Below, piece after piece: positions 8,959 to 17,698 of a stretch of DNA of 64,000 nt; within the stretch, counting starts at the first letter, position 1; each line of letters begins with the position of its first letter. The stretch comes from Paludibacter sp. UBA6032. GTDB taxonomy: Bacteria; Bacteroidota; Bacteroidia; Bacteroidales; Paludibacteraceae. Under the pieces are notes generated by a model, which was not told where the DNA came from, ran no database searches, and saw only the letters and a program-made list of their open reading frames with translations. The stretch is from assembly GCA_002427885.1 (NCBI GenBank), contig DIZI01000041.1, positions 1 through 64,000 on the forward strand. Direction: 5' to 3'. A program made the translations under genes and the position numbers.

Positions 8959-11900
8959 TTAGAATACTAAATTAATATTTACACCATACCTACTGGTTGT
9001 TGGCGATTGCAGTCCAGTACTACTTGTTGATCCGTTATACTGGTCGAGATCCACATCTTTAAAGCGGATGTCACCATACAAGTAAAGTACGTTTCTGGCG
9101 ACAAAAGCAACTGAAAGTTTATTGATTTTAAGAGGAGCAATCCATTTCTGTGGAATCTCATACCCTAAGGTTATTTCACGCAATTTAGCATAAGTTTTAC
9201 TCATCAGGTTAGCTTCAGAAACTCCATAATATTTACTCACGTAATCCTGTACATGTGTCCCGGTGGTATTTGGAGCAAACTGTAATTTATCGTAGTTGGT
9301 AATTGCACCTGTTCTTGAATCATAGGCAATAGGGACACCATTTGAAACAACTACACCATCTCCAACGTAAGCTCCCTTATAACTCGGGTCACCGGCATGT
9401 TGATCGTCCAAATTCCTGGCTACACCAAAAGCACCTTGCACTGTTTCAATATTGCTACCACCACGCATGGTTTTATTATGCATATAATCCACTGTGACAC
9501 CACCTACATTTCCGTCAAACTGAAAACTAAGAGACACATTTTTGTACGCAACTTTATTAATGAAACTCCACTGAAAATCTCCGTTCAAATTGCCAAGATA
9601 CTGATTAACCTGCATGGCAAGCGGTTTTCCGGCAGCATCGTGTATAACCTGGCCATCCTGAGTTCTGTAGAATGCCGAACCATAAAGTTTATCAGTACGA
9701 TCGCCCGCTTTAAAGAAAGTGTTGTAAACATCCTGTCCGGCTGGTAATTCAAGATAAACGTTCTTAAACGTGCTCCAGGTAGCCAAAACATCCCAGGTAA
9801 AACCTTTTGAACGCACCGGTGTCCCCGACAATGAAAGTTCTAAACCGGTTTTCTTTGTTTTAAGCGCATTTATATAATAATAATCATAACCGGTGGTTGA
9901 AGAAATTTCATTCTGTAAGATTGATGGACCATCAATGTATTGGAAAGCAGTAGCAGAAAGAGCTAATCTGTTTTTAAGTATTTTAATATCAGCGCCTTCT
10001 TCGTAACTTACACGATTTGAAGGCTTGATGTTCGGATCAGTCAGATTATTGGTATAATAAGCAGCAGGTTGATTATTATATGGCTTACTCTGACTGTATG
10101 AAGAATTTAATTCGTATGTAGGCCCTCCATAAGGTGAATTGTAATCAGTTCCATAACCAAGGGGATAACCATTGATACTGTTGGAAGCACTTCCACCCAA
10201 TGAAGTTATCGTGTTGAAAGGAGATGTACCAATTGTTTCGCTAGTAGAAACACTACGAACTGCGGCAAATGAGCCCCTGAGTTTTAAGGACGAAATAAAT
10301 TCTGGTAATTTAACATAGTCAGATACAAGAGTAGCTACTGATAAGCCCGGATAAAAATACGTATCATTGCTGTTTAAAATGGCCGATGATTTATCAACTC
10401 TCATTGTCCCCGACAATGTTGCATATTTTCCTAAATCGACATCCATTGCTGCATACGCACTATATACCCTCATATTGGCACTGAAATTATTTGATTGTAT
10501 GGGATTTCTTGAATTGCTGAAACTATAAACTCCCGGCACATTCAGATAGTCGGTTGAAGTAAAGCTTGAATTATAAGCAAATTCTCTTAAATTTCCTCCT
10601 ACAAGTCCGGACATCTGAACCAAATCACCAATTAAATAATTATAATTCAATTGAATATCTGTATTATTATCCATTAAATCACGTCTATCTTCCCTATAAT
10701 CACCCAGATTTTGTTCGCGACCGTATGGATGCGCCCAGACAGGCATTGTTTCTGTTCGTAGCAAATCATAAGTTGATACTTGCGACCGTAGACTCATGTT
10801 TAAATGATCATCAATTAAATAATGTGCTGTAGCATATGCATAAATATCTTTTTTGTCGTGACCACGGAGCCAGTAGTCTACCATTGCCCAAGGATTGTGG
10901 TAACGTTGATACTCAGCAAATATAGGTTGTATGCCTACTTTACCATCCTGCCAGATACCTTTGATTTTCGGATCATTAATATTCCAGTCGGCACCTGTCC
11001 ATATAGACATATTATAAATCAAACTGTTTGGTCCGTAACTTACGTCAGGGTAATTTGGTGTATATTGATAGTTAAAATTCATATTCGCATCAATCGACAA
11101 TCGTTTATTCACATTGTATGAAGCATAAACATTGAAATTGGTAATATTCAATTCCATGTTTGGAATAATACTTTGCTGATTTGAATTTGAAATAGAAGTC
11201 CGAACAGTGTAGTCTTCACCACTTTTAGTTACTGAGATATTATTTGTTGACTGGAATCCTGTACGTAAGAAGTTTGCCAGATTATTTTTCCCTCGGGCAA
11301 CGTAAGGAGTAGGTTTGATATTACCTTTGTAAGTATAACCTCCAGGGAAAGTAGTGGTGTATGTTGTATTCGGATCATATTGTCCATCGTATTGAGGAAT
11401 TAATTGTCCTTTGAATTTTGGACCCCATACATCATAATCGTTATCGTTCAATCCGCCACCTTTACCGTCGCCAAATGCATATAATTCATTTTCACCACCG
11501 CCATATTCGGTTTGAACTCTCGGGAAGGCAAGAAACCCATTATCAAACATATTCGATGAATTTACTTCTACGCTAATACCTTTTTTTCCTTTGGTGCCTT
11601 TTTTAGTTGTAATGAGGATGGCTCCATTTTGAGCACGACTTCCGTATAATGCTGCAGCAGCAGGTCCTTTAAGAACTGAATAGGTTTCAACATCGTCAGG
11701 ACTTATATTCCAGGTATCAGAACTAATAGGAACTCCATCTACAACATATAATGAAAGTTGATCACCTCTTAAAAGTACATTTGGCTTTGTCAACATTTCG
11801 GCAGATGCACCAACCGATAATCCTGCAACCTTTCCTGTTAATCCGGTAATAGGGTTTTGATCACGGGCTTTCACTAAATCCTTGCCATCAACTTCACTAA

Positions 11901-12267
11901 CAGCATAACCGATAGTGGATTCCTTTTTTTCAATACCAAGTGCTGTTACCACAATTTCCCTGATAGCCTGGGTGGACTCGCGCAATATCAGCCTGATTTC
12001 ACTCTGCTCTTTAATTGTAATCTGACTTGTTTCGAAGCCTACGTACGTGAATGTAAGGATGTCACCCTTTGAAGCATTCATATTGAACCGTCCATTTGCA
12101 TCTGTAATAGAACCTATGCTTTTACCTTTGATTGTAATACTTACTCCGGGTAATTCTAACCCTTTGGAATCTACAATTTGTCCTTGTACGGCAATCTTTT
12201 GGGCATAGGCAAAAGTTCCATACAATAGTAAAAACTGAATTAATAAAAAAACGCTTATTTTTCGCAT
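8959..12267 (-). CDS. SusC/RagA-family TonB-dependent outer-membrane transporter
   Basis: 1102 residues. Signal peptide (1-22), then a carboxypeptidase-D-like regulatory domain (about 25-105, with PGVSITIKGKSIGSITDANG), a TonB plug (about 110-225, with the SusC signature region YVVDGVPI and LKGPAAAALYGSRAQNGAILITTKKG) and a 22-strand barrel ending in the aromatic-terminated NINLVF. It imports large or complex ligands across the outer membrane using TonB energy, together with the SusD protein encoded next. No anti-sigma-interacting N-terminal extension and no sigma/anti-sigma pair are seen nearby. Confidence 0.95.
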   Translation of the reverse strand: MRKISVFLLIQFLLLYGTFAYAQKIAVQGQIVDSKGLELPGVSITIKGKSIGSITDANGRFNMNASKGDILTFTYVGFETSQITIKEQSEIRLILRESTQAIREIVVTALGIEKKESTIGYAVSEVDGKDLVKARDQNPITGLTGKVAGLSVGASAEMLTKPNVLLRGDQLSLYVVDGVPISSDTWNISPDDVETYSVLKGPAAAALYGSRAQNGAILITTKKGTKGKKGISVEVNSSNMFDNGFLAFPRVQTEYGGGENELYAFGDGKGGGLNDNDYDVWGPKFKGQLIPQYDGQYDPNTTYTTTFPGGYTYKGNIKPTPYVARGKNNLANFLRTGFQSTNNISVTKSGEDYTVRTSISNSNQQSIIPNMELNITNFNVYASYNVNKRLSIDANMNFNYQYTPNYPDVSYGPNSLIYNMSIWTGADWNINDPKIKGIWQDGKVGIQPIFAEYQRYHNPWAMVDYWLRGHDKKDIYAYATAHYLIDDHLNMSLRSQVSTYDLLRTETMPVWAHPYGREQNLGDYREDRRDLMDNNTDIQLNYNYLIGDLVQMSGLVGGNLREFAYNSSFTSTDYLNVPGVYSFSNSRNPIQSNNFSANMRVYSAYAAMDVDLGKYATLSGTMRVDKSSAILNSNDTYFYPGLSVATLVSDYVKLPEFISSLKLRGSFAAVRSVSTSETIGTSPFNTITSLGGSASNSINGYPLGYGTDYNSPYGGPTYELNSSYSQSKPYNNQPAAYYTNNLTDPNIKPSNRVSYEEGADIKILKNRLALSATAFQYIDGPSILQNEISSTTGYDYYYINALKTKKTGLELSLSGTPVRSKGFTWDVLATWSTFKNVYLELPAGQDVYNTFFKAGDRTDKLYGSAFYRTQDGQVIHDAAGKPLAMQVNQYLGNLNGDFQWSFINKVAYKNVSLSFQFDGNVGGVTVDYMHNKTMRGGSNIETVQGAFGVARNLDDQHAGDPSYKGAYVGDGVVVSNGVPIAYDSRTGAITNYDKLQFAPNTTGTHVQDYVSKYYGVSEANLMSKTYAKLREITLGYEIPQKWIAPLKINKLSVAFVARNVLYLYGDIRFKDVDLDQYNGSTSSTGLQSPTTSRYGVNINLVF

Positions 12268-12410
12268 ATTTGTAATTTTTAGTTATGATATTCTTTTTGT
12301 TTAGACATATAAAATCCCGTATTACAATTCATGCAGTGTTGTACATGTTTGTAATTCAATATATTAATCGTAAGCTAACTGTGATTAGAGTTCCACGGAG
12401 GACAAGAAAA

Positions 12411-12992
12411 TTAGTTGATATTTTCGAGTTTTACTTCATAAAGATAAATGTTCAGCAACCCTGCAGCATTTTCGTCTGCTGATTTTAAGCGCATTTCAAA
12501 TTTATCTGTATCTTCATCAAGTATATTAAGTGCCACATTAAGTACTTTATCGTATTCATTATGTGCTACACTGATATTCAAATCTCCTTTTTTTACACTT
12601 TTTTCCAAATACCGTTCTATCTTTTTTACTGACATATAAATTTCAGGTTTCCTGAAAACAGTTTTTGTAGCAAAGTTACCAGGAGCAATAGGCACTTTAT
12701 AACTATAATGGTCATTGAATAAATACATTTTTTTTGCTATTTCATTACCAAAAAAATGATTTCCAGCCATTTCATCTGTTACATTTTCAGTAGATAGATA
12801 CTCTGAAAAAGACGTGAATTCGAAGGTGCTTTTTATACTAGCGTTGGTAGTACTAGTGTTGGTAGTATTGTCATTGGTGATAGTAGATGCGTTTGCATGA
12901 ATATCGGTTCTTCCGGCAATCAATACCTCCTGAGCATTGACCGAAACAATTGTCCATAGTGACAAAATAGTCAGTTTTACTAAATTTTTCAT
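12411..12992 (-). CDS. Small secreted protein of unknown function
   Basis: 193 residues from the chosen start. A longer frame begins at 13046, but the internal ATG at 12992 begins a good signal peptide (MKNLVKLTILSLWTIVSVNA) and has an AAAAAGG-type upstream sequence, so it is preferred. After cleavage comes a Thr/Asn-rich linker (about 20-50), then a folded domain with alternating strands and a C-terminal FEMRLKSADENAAG and IYLYEVKLE segment. Not recognised. It lies upstream of SusC on the same strand, 143 bases away, and may be part of that operon. Confidence 0.65.
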   Translation of the reverse strand: MKNLVKLTILSLWTIVSVNAQEVLIAGRTDIHANASTITNDNTTNTSTTNASIKSTFEFTSFSEYLSTENVTDEMAGNHFFGNEIAKKMYLFNDHYSYKVPIAPGNFATKTVFRKPEIYMSVKKIERYLEKSVKKGDLNISVAHNEYDKVLNVALNILDEDTDKFEMRLKSADENAAGLLNIYLYEVKLENIN

Positions 12993-13074
12993 TGATTTTA
13001 CCTTTTTAATTATACCTTTTTTGAGTTTACTATTTATGTTTAGCATTTGTATATTTTAAACATTTTATCTGATA

Positions 13075-13082
13075 CAAAAATA
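13075..13082 (-). promoter_or_regulatory. Possible -7 element upstream of the SusC/D operon
   Basis: Minus-strand TATTTTTG matches TAnnTTTG, about 85 bases before the start at 12992. No good TTTG -33 element is seen at the right distance, so support is partial. The gap 12993-13180 holds nothing else recognised. Confidence 0.35.
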
Positions 13083-13180
13083 GGTATAACATATTACTAT
13101 TTAATTAATACCATATTATAATACGATTAAATAATTGTATATTATCATCAATCTGTTTACAAATATGAAACAAAACAATA

Positions 13181-14305
13181 TTAATCTCCCCAAAATTTTA
13201 TACTTATTATAGCCTCTACTAACTTGTCTATGTCTGAAGGATTGACTACACCTATGTTTCCAATACGAAATGTATCTCCTTTTGATATTTTTCCAGGATA
13301 GATAACATACCCATTATCTTTTAGTAAATTGTAGAATTTTATAAATGAGTATTCTTTCTGATTTGGTGACAGAAACGATGTAATTATTGGAGAATGCATA
13401 AAATCAGGTAAAAGTGTTGTAAATCCAATCTCACGCATTCCTTTGACAAGTATTTTCTGATTTTTAGAGTAACGTGCGTAACGTTTCTCTATTCCACCTT
13501 CCTCTTCTAATTCAACAAGTGCCTGCAAAAAAGCTCTAACTACATGAGTTGGAGAAGTAAACCGCCACTTTCCTCCATTTTCCATGGTTATCCATTGATC
13601 ATACAGGTCGAGAGATAGCGAGCGAGCTTGATTTTTACATTGTTCCAGCTTGTCTTTCCTGGCTATAATAAAGCCAAAACCAGGTACACCCTGAATGCAT
13701 TTATTGGCTGAGCTGATAAGAAAATCTATTTGCCATTCATGGACATCCATGGGAATTCCCCCAAAGCTGCTCATGGCATCTACAATGGTGGTCTTATTAT
13801 AGTGCTTAGCTAATGCAGTAATTTCGCGCACCGGGTTTAAAATGCCTGTTGTGGTTTCGCAATGTACAATGGCCAAATGGGTTATTTCAGGCATTTTTTC
13901 GAGTATCTCTCTAACTTGATCAATATCGGGTTGGCTTACTTCGTCCAAAATATAAGTCTCGTAAGGGATATTCAAAACATTCGCAATTTGAATCATTCGC
14001 ATACCGTACGCTCCGTTGGCAATTATCAGCAATTTGCAGGAAGAAGGAATAGCTGAACCAATAACCGATTCTACAGCAAATGTTCCACTACCCTGCATTA
14101 AAACTGTTGAATACAGGCCAGACATTGAAGTGGCTAAAAGGGTTAACCTATATCTTATTTCCTGAACGACTTTCAGGTTGTAATCTTCGTCCCAAGTACA
14201 CCAATCCTGAAGCATGGCAGCCTTCACTGATTTACTTGTTGACAAAGGACCGGGAGTCAGCAACAAATAAGGATTGTCAGGTAAATTATTGATATTCATT
14301 TTCAT
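13181..14305 (-). CDS. phnW: 2-aminoethylphosphonate--pyruvate transaminase
   Basis: 374 residues, normal for PhnW. It converts 2-aminoethylphosphonate and pyruvate to phosphonoacetaldehyde and alanine with PLP. Visible features are the N-terminal LLLTPGPLSTS motif, the aspartate that pairs with the PLP ring (VDAMSSFGG, about D176), and the PLP lysine in SSANKCIQGVPGFGF (about K202). The family also includes serine-glyoxylate type enzymes, but the TPGPLSTS start and the neighbours favour PhnW. Its start overlaps the preceding DUF5690 gene by 20 bases, indicating co-translation. A start two codons later is also possible. Confidence 0.9.
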   Translation of the reverse strand: MKMNINNLPDNPYLLLTPGPLSTSKSVKAAMLQDWCTWDEDYNLKVVQEIRYRLTLLATSMSGLYSTVLMQGSGTFAVESVIGSAIPSSCKLLIIANGAYGMRMIQIANVLNIPYETYILDEVSQPDIDQVREILEKMPEITHLAIVHCETTTGILNPVREITALAKHYNKTTIVDAMSSFGGIPMDVHEWQIDFLISSANKCIQGVPGFGFIIARKDKLEQCKNQARSLSLDLYDQWITMENGGKWRFTSPTHVVRAFLQALVELEEEGGIEKRYARYSKNQKILVKGMREIGFTTLLPDFMHSPIITSFLSPNQKEYSFIKFYNLLKDNGYVIYPGKISKGDTFRIGNIGVVNPSDIDKLVEAIISIKFWGD

Positions 14306-15593
14306 TACTTATTTTAAACTGGTTATACTTATTTTTAAAATAGAAAATTGACAGAACTGTAAACAAAAGCCCCAGAATTGAAAACCAAAGGCCGGATTGG
14401 CTGAAAAAATCTATCCAGCTTATTTTAGGGCTAAAAAAGTTTTTATAAAAAACAACTCCTAAGCTACCCAAATAGCCAAAAGCATCAGAAACATATATGA
14501 GAAAACCAATATTGCTTACATATTTAAAAGACGAAATAAGCCTTTCGTACAAAAAAGCATTGAACGGCACATATCCCAAATAAAGACCTATTCCTATTGT
14601 AATCATCCAGACCTTTCCTCCAATAAGATGAGCAGAAAATAGCAAGGTAGAAGCAATGATTAACACAAACCCAGTGAAAATAATGAACAAGATAATATTA
14701 AAGGCCTTGTAATTTGAACGGATAAAAGTGACTAATGCCAACGAAAGAAGAGTGAACAAGGCAACCGGCAGTTCTGCAAGAGTAAAAATTGCCGGATCAT
14801 TTCCATATCCAAGCGATTTCCATATCTCAACCGAGAAATTATCTCGCAACTCTCTGAAAATAGTCAGAAACATATAGGTTGTTACCAGTAATATGATTCC
14901 TACAAAAAACTGATTTAGAAAAGCTTTTCTTTCCATTAGGTTCATAGGCAACCGTTTTGTACGCAGTCTTTCATCTTCTGCTGTGGGAGGAGGAATACAA
15001 TCCAGCAAAAAGACGGAGATGACTAACGGTATAACAAAAAATAAGCCTGTAACAAAAGGCATTGCAAATTCGCTGAAATGTAAATCCATTATCACCCACT
15101 TCCCTACCGACTTTGCAACCCCCGAAGCGATAATAAAACTTGCACTGAGTCCCGCCCCTAATAATTCAGTCAGCCGTCTGCCTTCAAGGTAGCTAAACAC
15201 TACCCCCCAAATCAGTCCCAGAGGGAGACCATTGAAGAACATAAAAATGATATTATAGGGTCCAGGGACCAACCAGAAGAGCAGTAATGATATTTCGGCT
15301 ATCCCAACAAGAACCAAAATGTACACAGCTCTGGAAGTAGCTTTTAATTCGGAAATATATTTAATACCCAGAAATTTACTCAACGTATATCCTACAACTT
15401 GTGATGTTATAAGCCATATTTTATAATCAATACCCAAAAAGCTCAGTCCATCGAAAATCCCTACTGCGAACGGTTTTCGGAATGCATACATGCACGAATA
15501 CGTAAGAAAAGCTGTGAGTGATGCTGACAGAGCAAATATCCAACCGGGCTGCCGACTCATCCATTCCTGTATTTTTATTTTAAGAGTGTTCAT
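14286..15593 (-). CDS. DUF5690-family multi-pass membrane protein, candidate phosphonate transporter
   Basis: 435 residues with about 12 hydrophobic segments. The N-terminal half (LTYSCMYAFRKPFAVGIFDG, then GYTLSKFLGIKYISEL) resembles the GlpT/UhpT branch of the major facilitator superfamily, whose members exchange organophosphates for phosphate. I recognise it as DUF5690. It lies between the PbfA-like gene (4-base gap) and phnW (20-base overlap), which makes inner-membrane uptake of aminoethylphosphonate or its hydroxy form a strong inference. No other inner-membrane phosphonate transporter (PhnCDE, PhnSTUV) is present in the window. Confidence 0.75.
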   Translation of the reverse strand: MNTLKIKIQEWMSRQPGWIFALSASLTAFLTYSCMYAFRKPFAVGIFDGLSFLGIDYKIWLITSQVVGYTLSKFLGIKYISELKATSRAVYILVLVGIAEISLLLFWLVPGPYNIIFMFFNGLPLGLIWGVVFSYLEGRRLTELLGAGLSASFIIASGVAKSVGKWVIMDLHFSEFAMPFVTGLFFVIPLVISVFLLDCIPPPTAEDERLRTKRLPMNLMERKAFLNQFFVGIILLVTTYMFLTIFRELRDNFSVEIWKSLGYGNDPAIFTLAELPVALFTLLSLALVTFIRSNYKAFNIILFIIFTGFVLIIASTLLFSAHLIGGKVWMITIGIGLYLGYVPFNAFLYERLISSFKYVSNIGFLIYVSDAFGYLGSLGVVFYKNFFSPKISWIDFFSQSGLWFSILGLLFTVLSIFYFKNKYNQFKISNENEYQ

Positions 15594-15597
15594 CGGA

Positions 15598-16941
15598 TTA
15601 ATGAATTAGTTCATGAAATGCTTCATCAAGAATATTGAGTGCATGCTCCAATTCGGACTCAGAAATAATGAGTGCCGGTGACAGATTAATCACATTTCCC
15701 TGTGAAACTTTAAAACTAAGGCCTCTTTCAAGACAACGGTACATCACTTTTTCGGCTTCTGTAACAGCTCTTTCTTTTGTACCCCTATCGATTACAAGAT
15801 CGATTCCCCATAGCAAGCCTATGCCACGTACATCGCCAATCATTTGGTAACGTTCTTTCATTTCAAGCAATCGGGCCTGCATTATTTTTCCAAGCTCTTG
15901 TGCACGGTTTAATAAGTTTTCTTCTTCAATTACTTTCAAAACCGCAAGGCCGGCAGCACTTCCGACTGGAGATTTTTCATGGGTGAAATGTCCGATAGAA
16001 TGTTCGGCAACCACGTTATATTTTTCGTTGGTCAGAATGGCAGCCATAGGAAAAACTCCACCCCCAAGCCCTTTGCCGATAGTGACAATGTCAGGCACAA
16101 TCCCATAATGCTCAAAAGCAAAAAACATTCCCGTCCTACCTAACGCAATAGGAATTTCATCAAGAATGAGCGTTACATTAAATTCGTCGCACAACGCCCG
16201 GACTTTTTTCCAAAAACCTGATACCGGTATCTGCACATCAGTGTTACGTATTGTTTCTGCAATAAAAGCCCCAACATCACCTTCGTTTTCAAATACGTGA
16301 CGGATATATGCAATGTATACGTCCTGTTCCGGATCATTATCCCAAAGCTGCCTGTAAGTAACAGGTTGGGGAACATGCTCAACCCCCGGCATCAAAGGAC
16401 CAGTATTTTTCCTGAAAGCAGCCTCGCCTCCCACGGAAATAGTATCGAGTCCTCCTCCATGAAAAGAACCCCACATCGACACAACTTTATGTCTTCCGGT
16501 AACAATACGCGATAGTTTCAGTGCCATCGAATTGGCCTCCGAACCACCCGGAGCAAATAGGATACGGTTTAGCCCCTGAATTTTTGAACAAAGTTTTTGA
16601 GCAAGATCTATGGCCGGAGTATTAGTATACCTACGTGGTGAGAAAGGTAATTTATTCAGCATTTCTGTTACTGCACCGATTACATGTTTATTCCTGTAGC
16701 CAACTTGATGAAGGTTATTCCCATGAAAATCCAGTATTTTTCTCCCTGAATCAGTAATAATATAAGAGCCCTCACATTCTGTGAGTACCTCCATGCAAGG
16801 TGTAGACAAAGCCTGATGGAGAAACCAAGAAGCATCGACATTCAACTGTTCAATTGTTTCGGGTTGCAATCCCGCTATCCATTCTTTTCTAATTTCGGTA
16901 AGATTAATATCTCCCTCAACTTTCAGAATTCTATCATTCAT
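15598..16941 (-). CDS. pbfA: Class-III aminotransferase-fold PLP enzyme, probable PbfA
   Basis: 447 residues. A class-III PLP enzyme: GGSEANSMALK for phosphate binding, the DEIPIALGRTG aspartate (about D261), and the Schiff-base lysine in VTIGKGLGGGVFPMA (about K290). Genes of this type next to phnW and phnX encode (R)-1-hydroxy-2-aminoethylphosphonate ammonia-lyase, which makes phosphonoacetaldehyde without an amino acceptor. That assignment rests mainly on context; an ordinary omega-aminotransferase cannot be excluded. First gene of the minus-strand run, divergent from the HTH-cupin regulator across a 174-base intergenic region. Confidence 0.7.
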   Translation of the reverse strand: MNDRILKVEGDINLTEIRKEWIAGLQPETIEQLNVDASWFLHQALSTPCMEVLTECEGSYIITDSGRKILDFHGNNLHQVGYRNKHVIGAVTEMLNKLPFSPRRYTNTPAIDLAQKLCSKIQGLNRILFAPGGSEANSMALKLSRIVTGRHKVVSMWGSFHGGGLDTISVGGEAAFRKNTGPLMPGVEHVPQPVTYRQLWDNDPEQDVYIAYIRHVFENEGDVGAFIAETIRNTDVQIPVSGFWKKVRALCDEFNVTLILDEIPIALGRTGMFFAFEHYGIVPDIVTIGKGLGGGVFPMAAILTNEKYNVVAEHSIGHFTHEKSPVGSAAGLAVLKVIEEENLLNRAQELGKIMQARLLEMKERYQMIGDVRGIGLLWGIDLVIDRGTKERAVTEAEKVMYRCLERGLSFKVSQGNVINLSPALIISESELEHALNILDEAFHELIH

Positions 16942-17060
16942 GTTTACTTATATTAAACTATATTTTTAATTTCAGCACAAAAGAACAGCATCATTATTAC
17001 ATGCATATTTCATTGTTATTAATTATACACAACTATATATGTCAGACAATTTATTTTATA

Positions 17061-17068
17061 TATTTTTG
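17061..17068 (+). promoter_or_regulatory. Possible -7 element in the divergent phosphonate intergenic region
   Basis: TATTTTTG matches TAnnTTTG, about 48 bases before the regulator gene. No canonical TTTG -33 element sits 19-21 bases upstream. The 174-base divergent gap (16942-17115) should also hold the promoter of the opposite operon and the binding site of the regulator, but I could not identify either. Confidence 0.4.
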
Positions 17069-17115
17069 CATAGACTAAAATAAGAAACAATATAAATTTA
17101 CTATTAGTAAACATT

Positions 17116-17688
17116 ATGAATGGAAATGAAATCAGCTATGTTGGAAAACGCATAAAAGAAATGAGACTTAGCAAAGAATTTAAATTAGTCGAAGTGGCTA
17201 TAAAATCAGGTGTAAGCAAAGGGCTGTTATCACGTATTGAGAATGGACGAACTGTACCTTCATTACCAGTTCTTTTCAATATTATTGGTGCTTTGAATGA
17301 AAATCCAACAACTTTTTTTGAACATTTGAATTACACTTCAAATTCTCCATTTTATATGCTTATAAAAAACAAAGATTATCAGCCAATTGAAAAAGAAGAT
17401 TCAGTTGGCTTTAATTATTTTTCAATTATGAGCCGCTCATTCAGGGATGTTACTTTTAGTGCTGTTCTTCTTAAACTTGAGCCTCAAGCCAAGCGTGATA
17501 TGGTTACAACCGATGGTATGGAGTTTATTTACCTCGCCGAAGGAGATATTGATTACAAACTTGGAGATGCAACTATTACCATGAATCAGGGTGACTCGTT
17601 ATTTTTCGATGGACGTGTCCCTCATTTAAAGATTAACAACTCAACACAAACAGCCCGAATACTCGTAATTTATCTATTATTTAACTAA
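17116..17688 (+). CDS. HTH-cupin transcriptional regulator of the phosphonate genes
   Basis: 190 residues. An N-terminal XRE-type helix-turn-helix (about 10-65, with VAIKSGVSKGLLSRIENGRTVPSLPVLFNII) is joined to a C-terminal cupin domain (about 110-190, with MVTTDGMEFIYLAEGDIDYKLGD and GDSLFFDGRVPHLKI). Such proteins sense a small molecule in the cupin and repress or activate neighbouring genes. It is divergent from pbfA-DUF5690-phnW and 10 bases before the phosphonatase gene. Control of both by an intermediate such as aminoethylphosphonate is inference. Confidence 0.88.
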   Translation: MNGNEISYVGKRIKEMRLSKEFKLVEVAIKSGVSKGLLSRIENGRTVPSLPVLFNIIGALNENPTTFFEHLNYTSNSPFYMLIKNKDYQPIEKEDSVGFNYFSIMSRSFRDVTFSAVLLKLEPQAKRDMVTTDGMEFIYLAEGDIDYKLGDATITMNQGDSLFFDGRVPHLKINNSTQTARILVIYLLFN

Positions 17689-17698
17689 TTAAAAAAAT

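Noticed and set aside
12285..12482. Small plus-strand frame between SusC and the 193-residue gene
   Set aside because: It overlaps the opposite-strand gene with a good signal peptide, has no recognisable features, and is consistent with a shadow frame.
12840..12900. GTTGGTAGT-like repeats as a regulatory or CRISPR-type array
   Set aside because: They code for a Thr/Asn-rich linker in the minus-strand secreted protein; spacing and sequence do not fit CRISPR.
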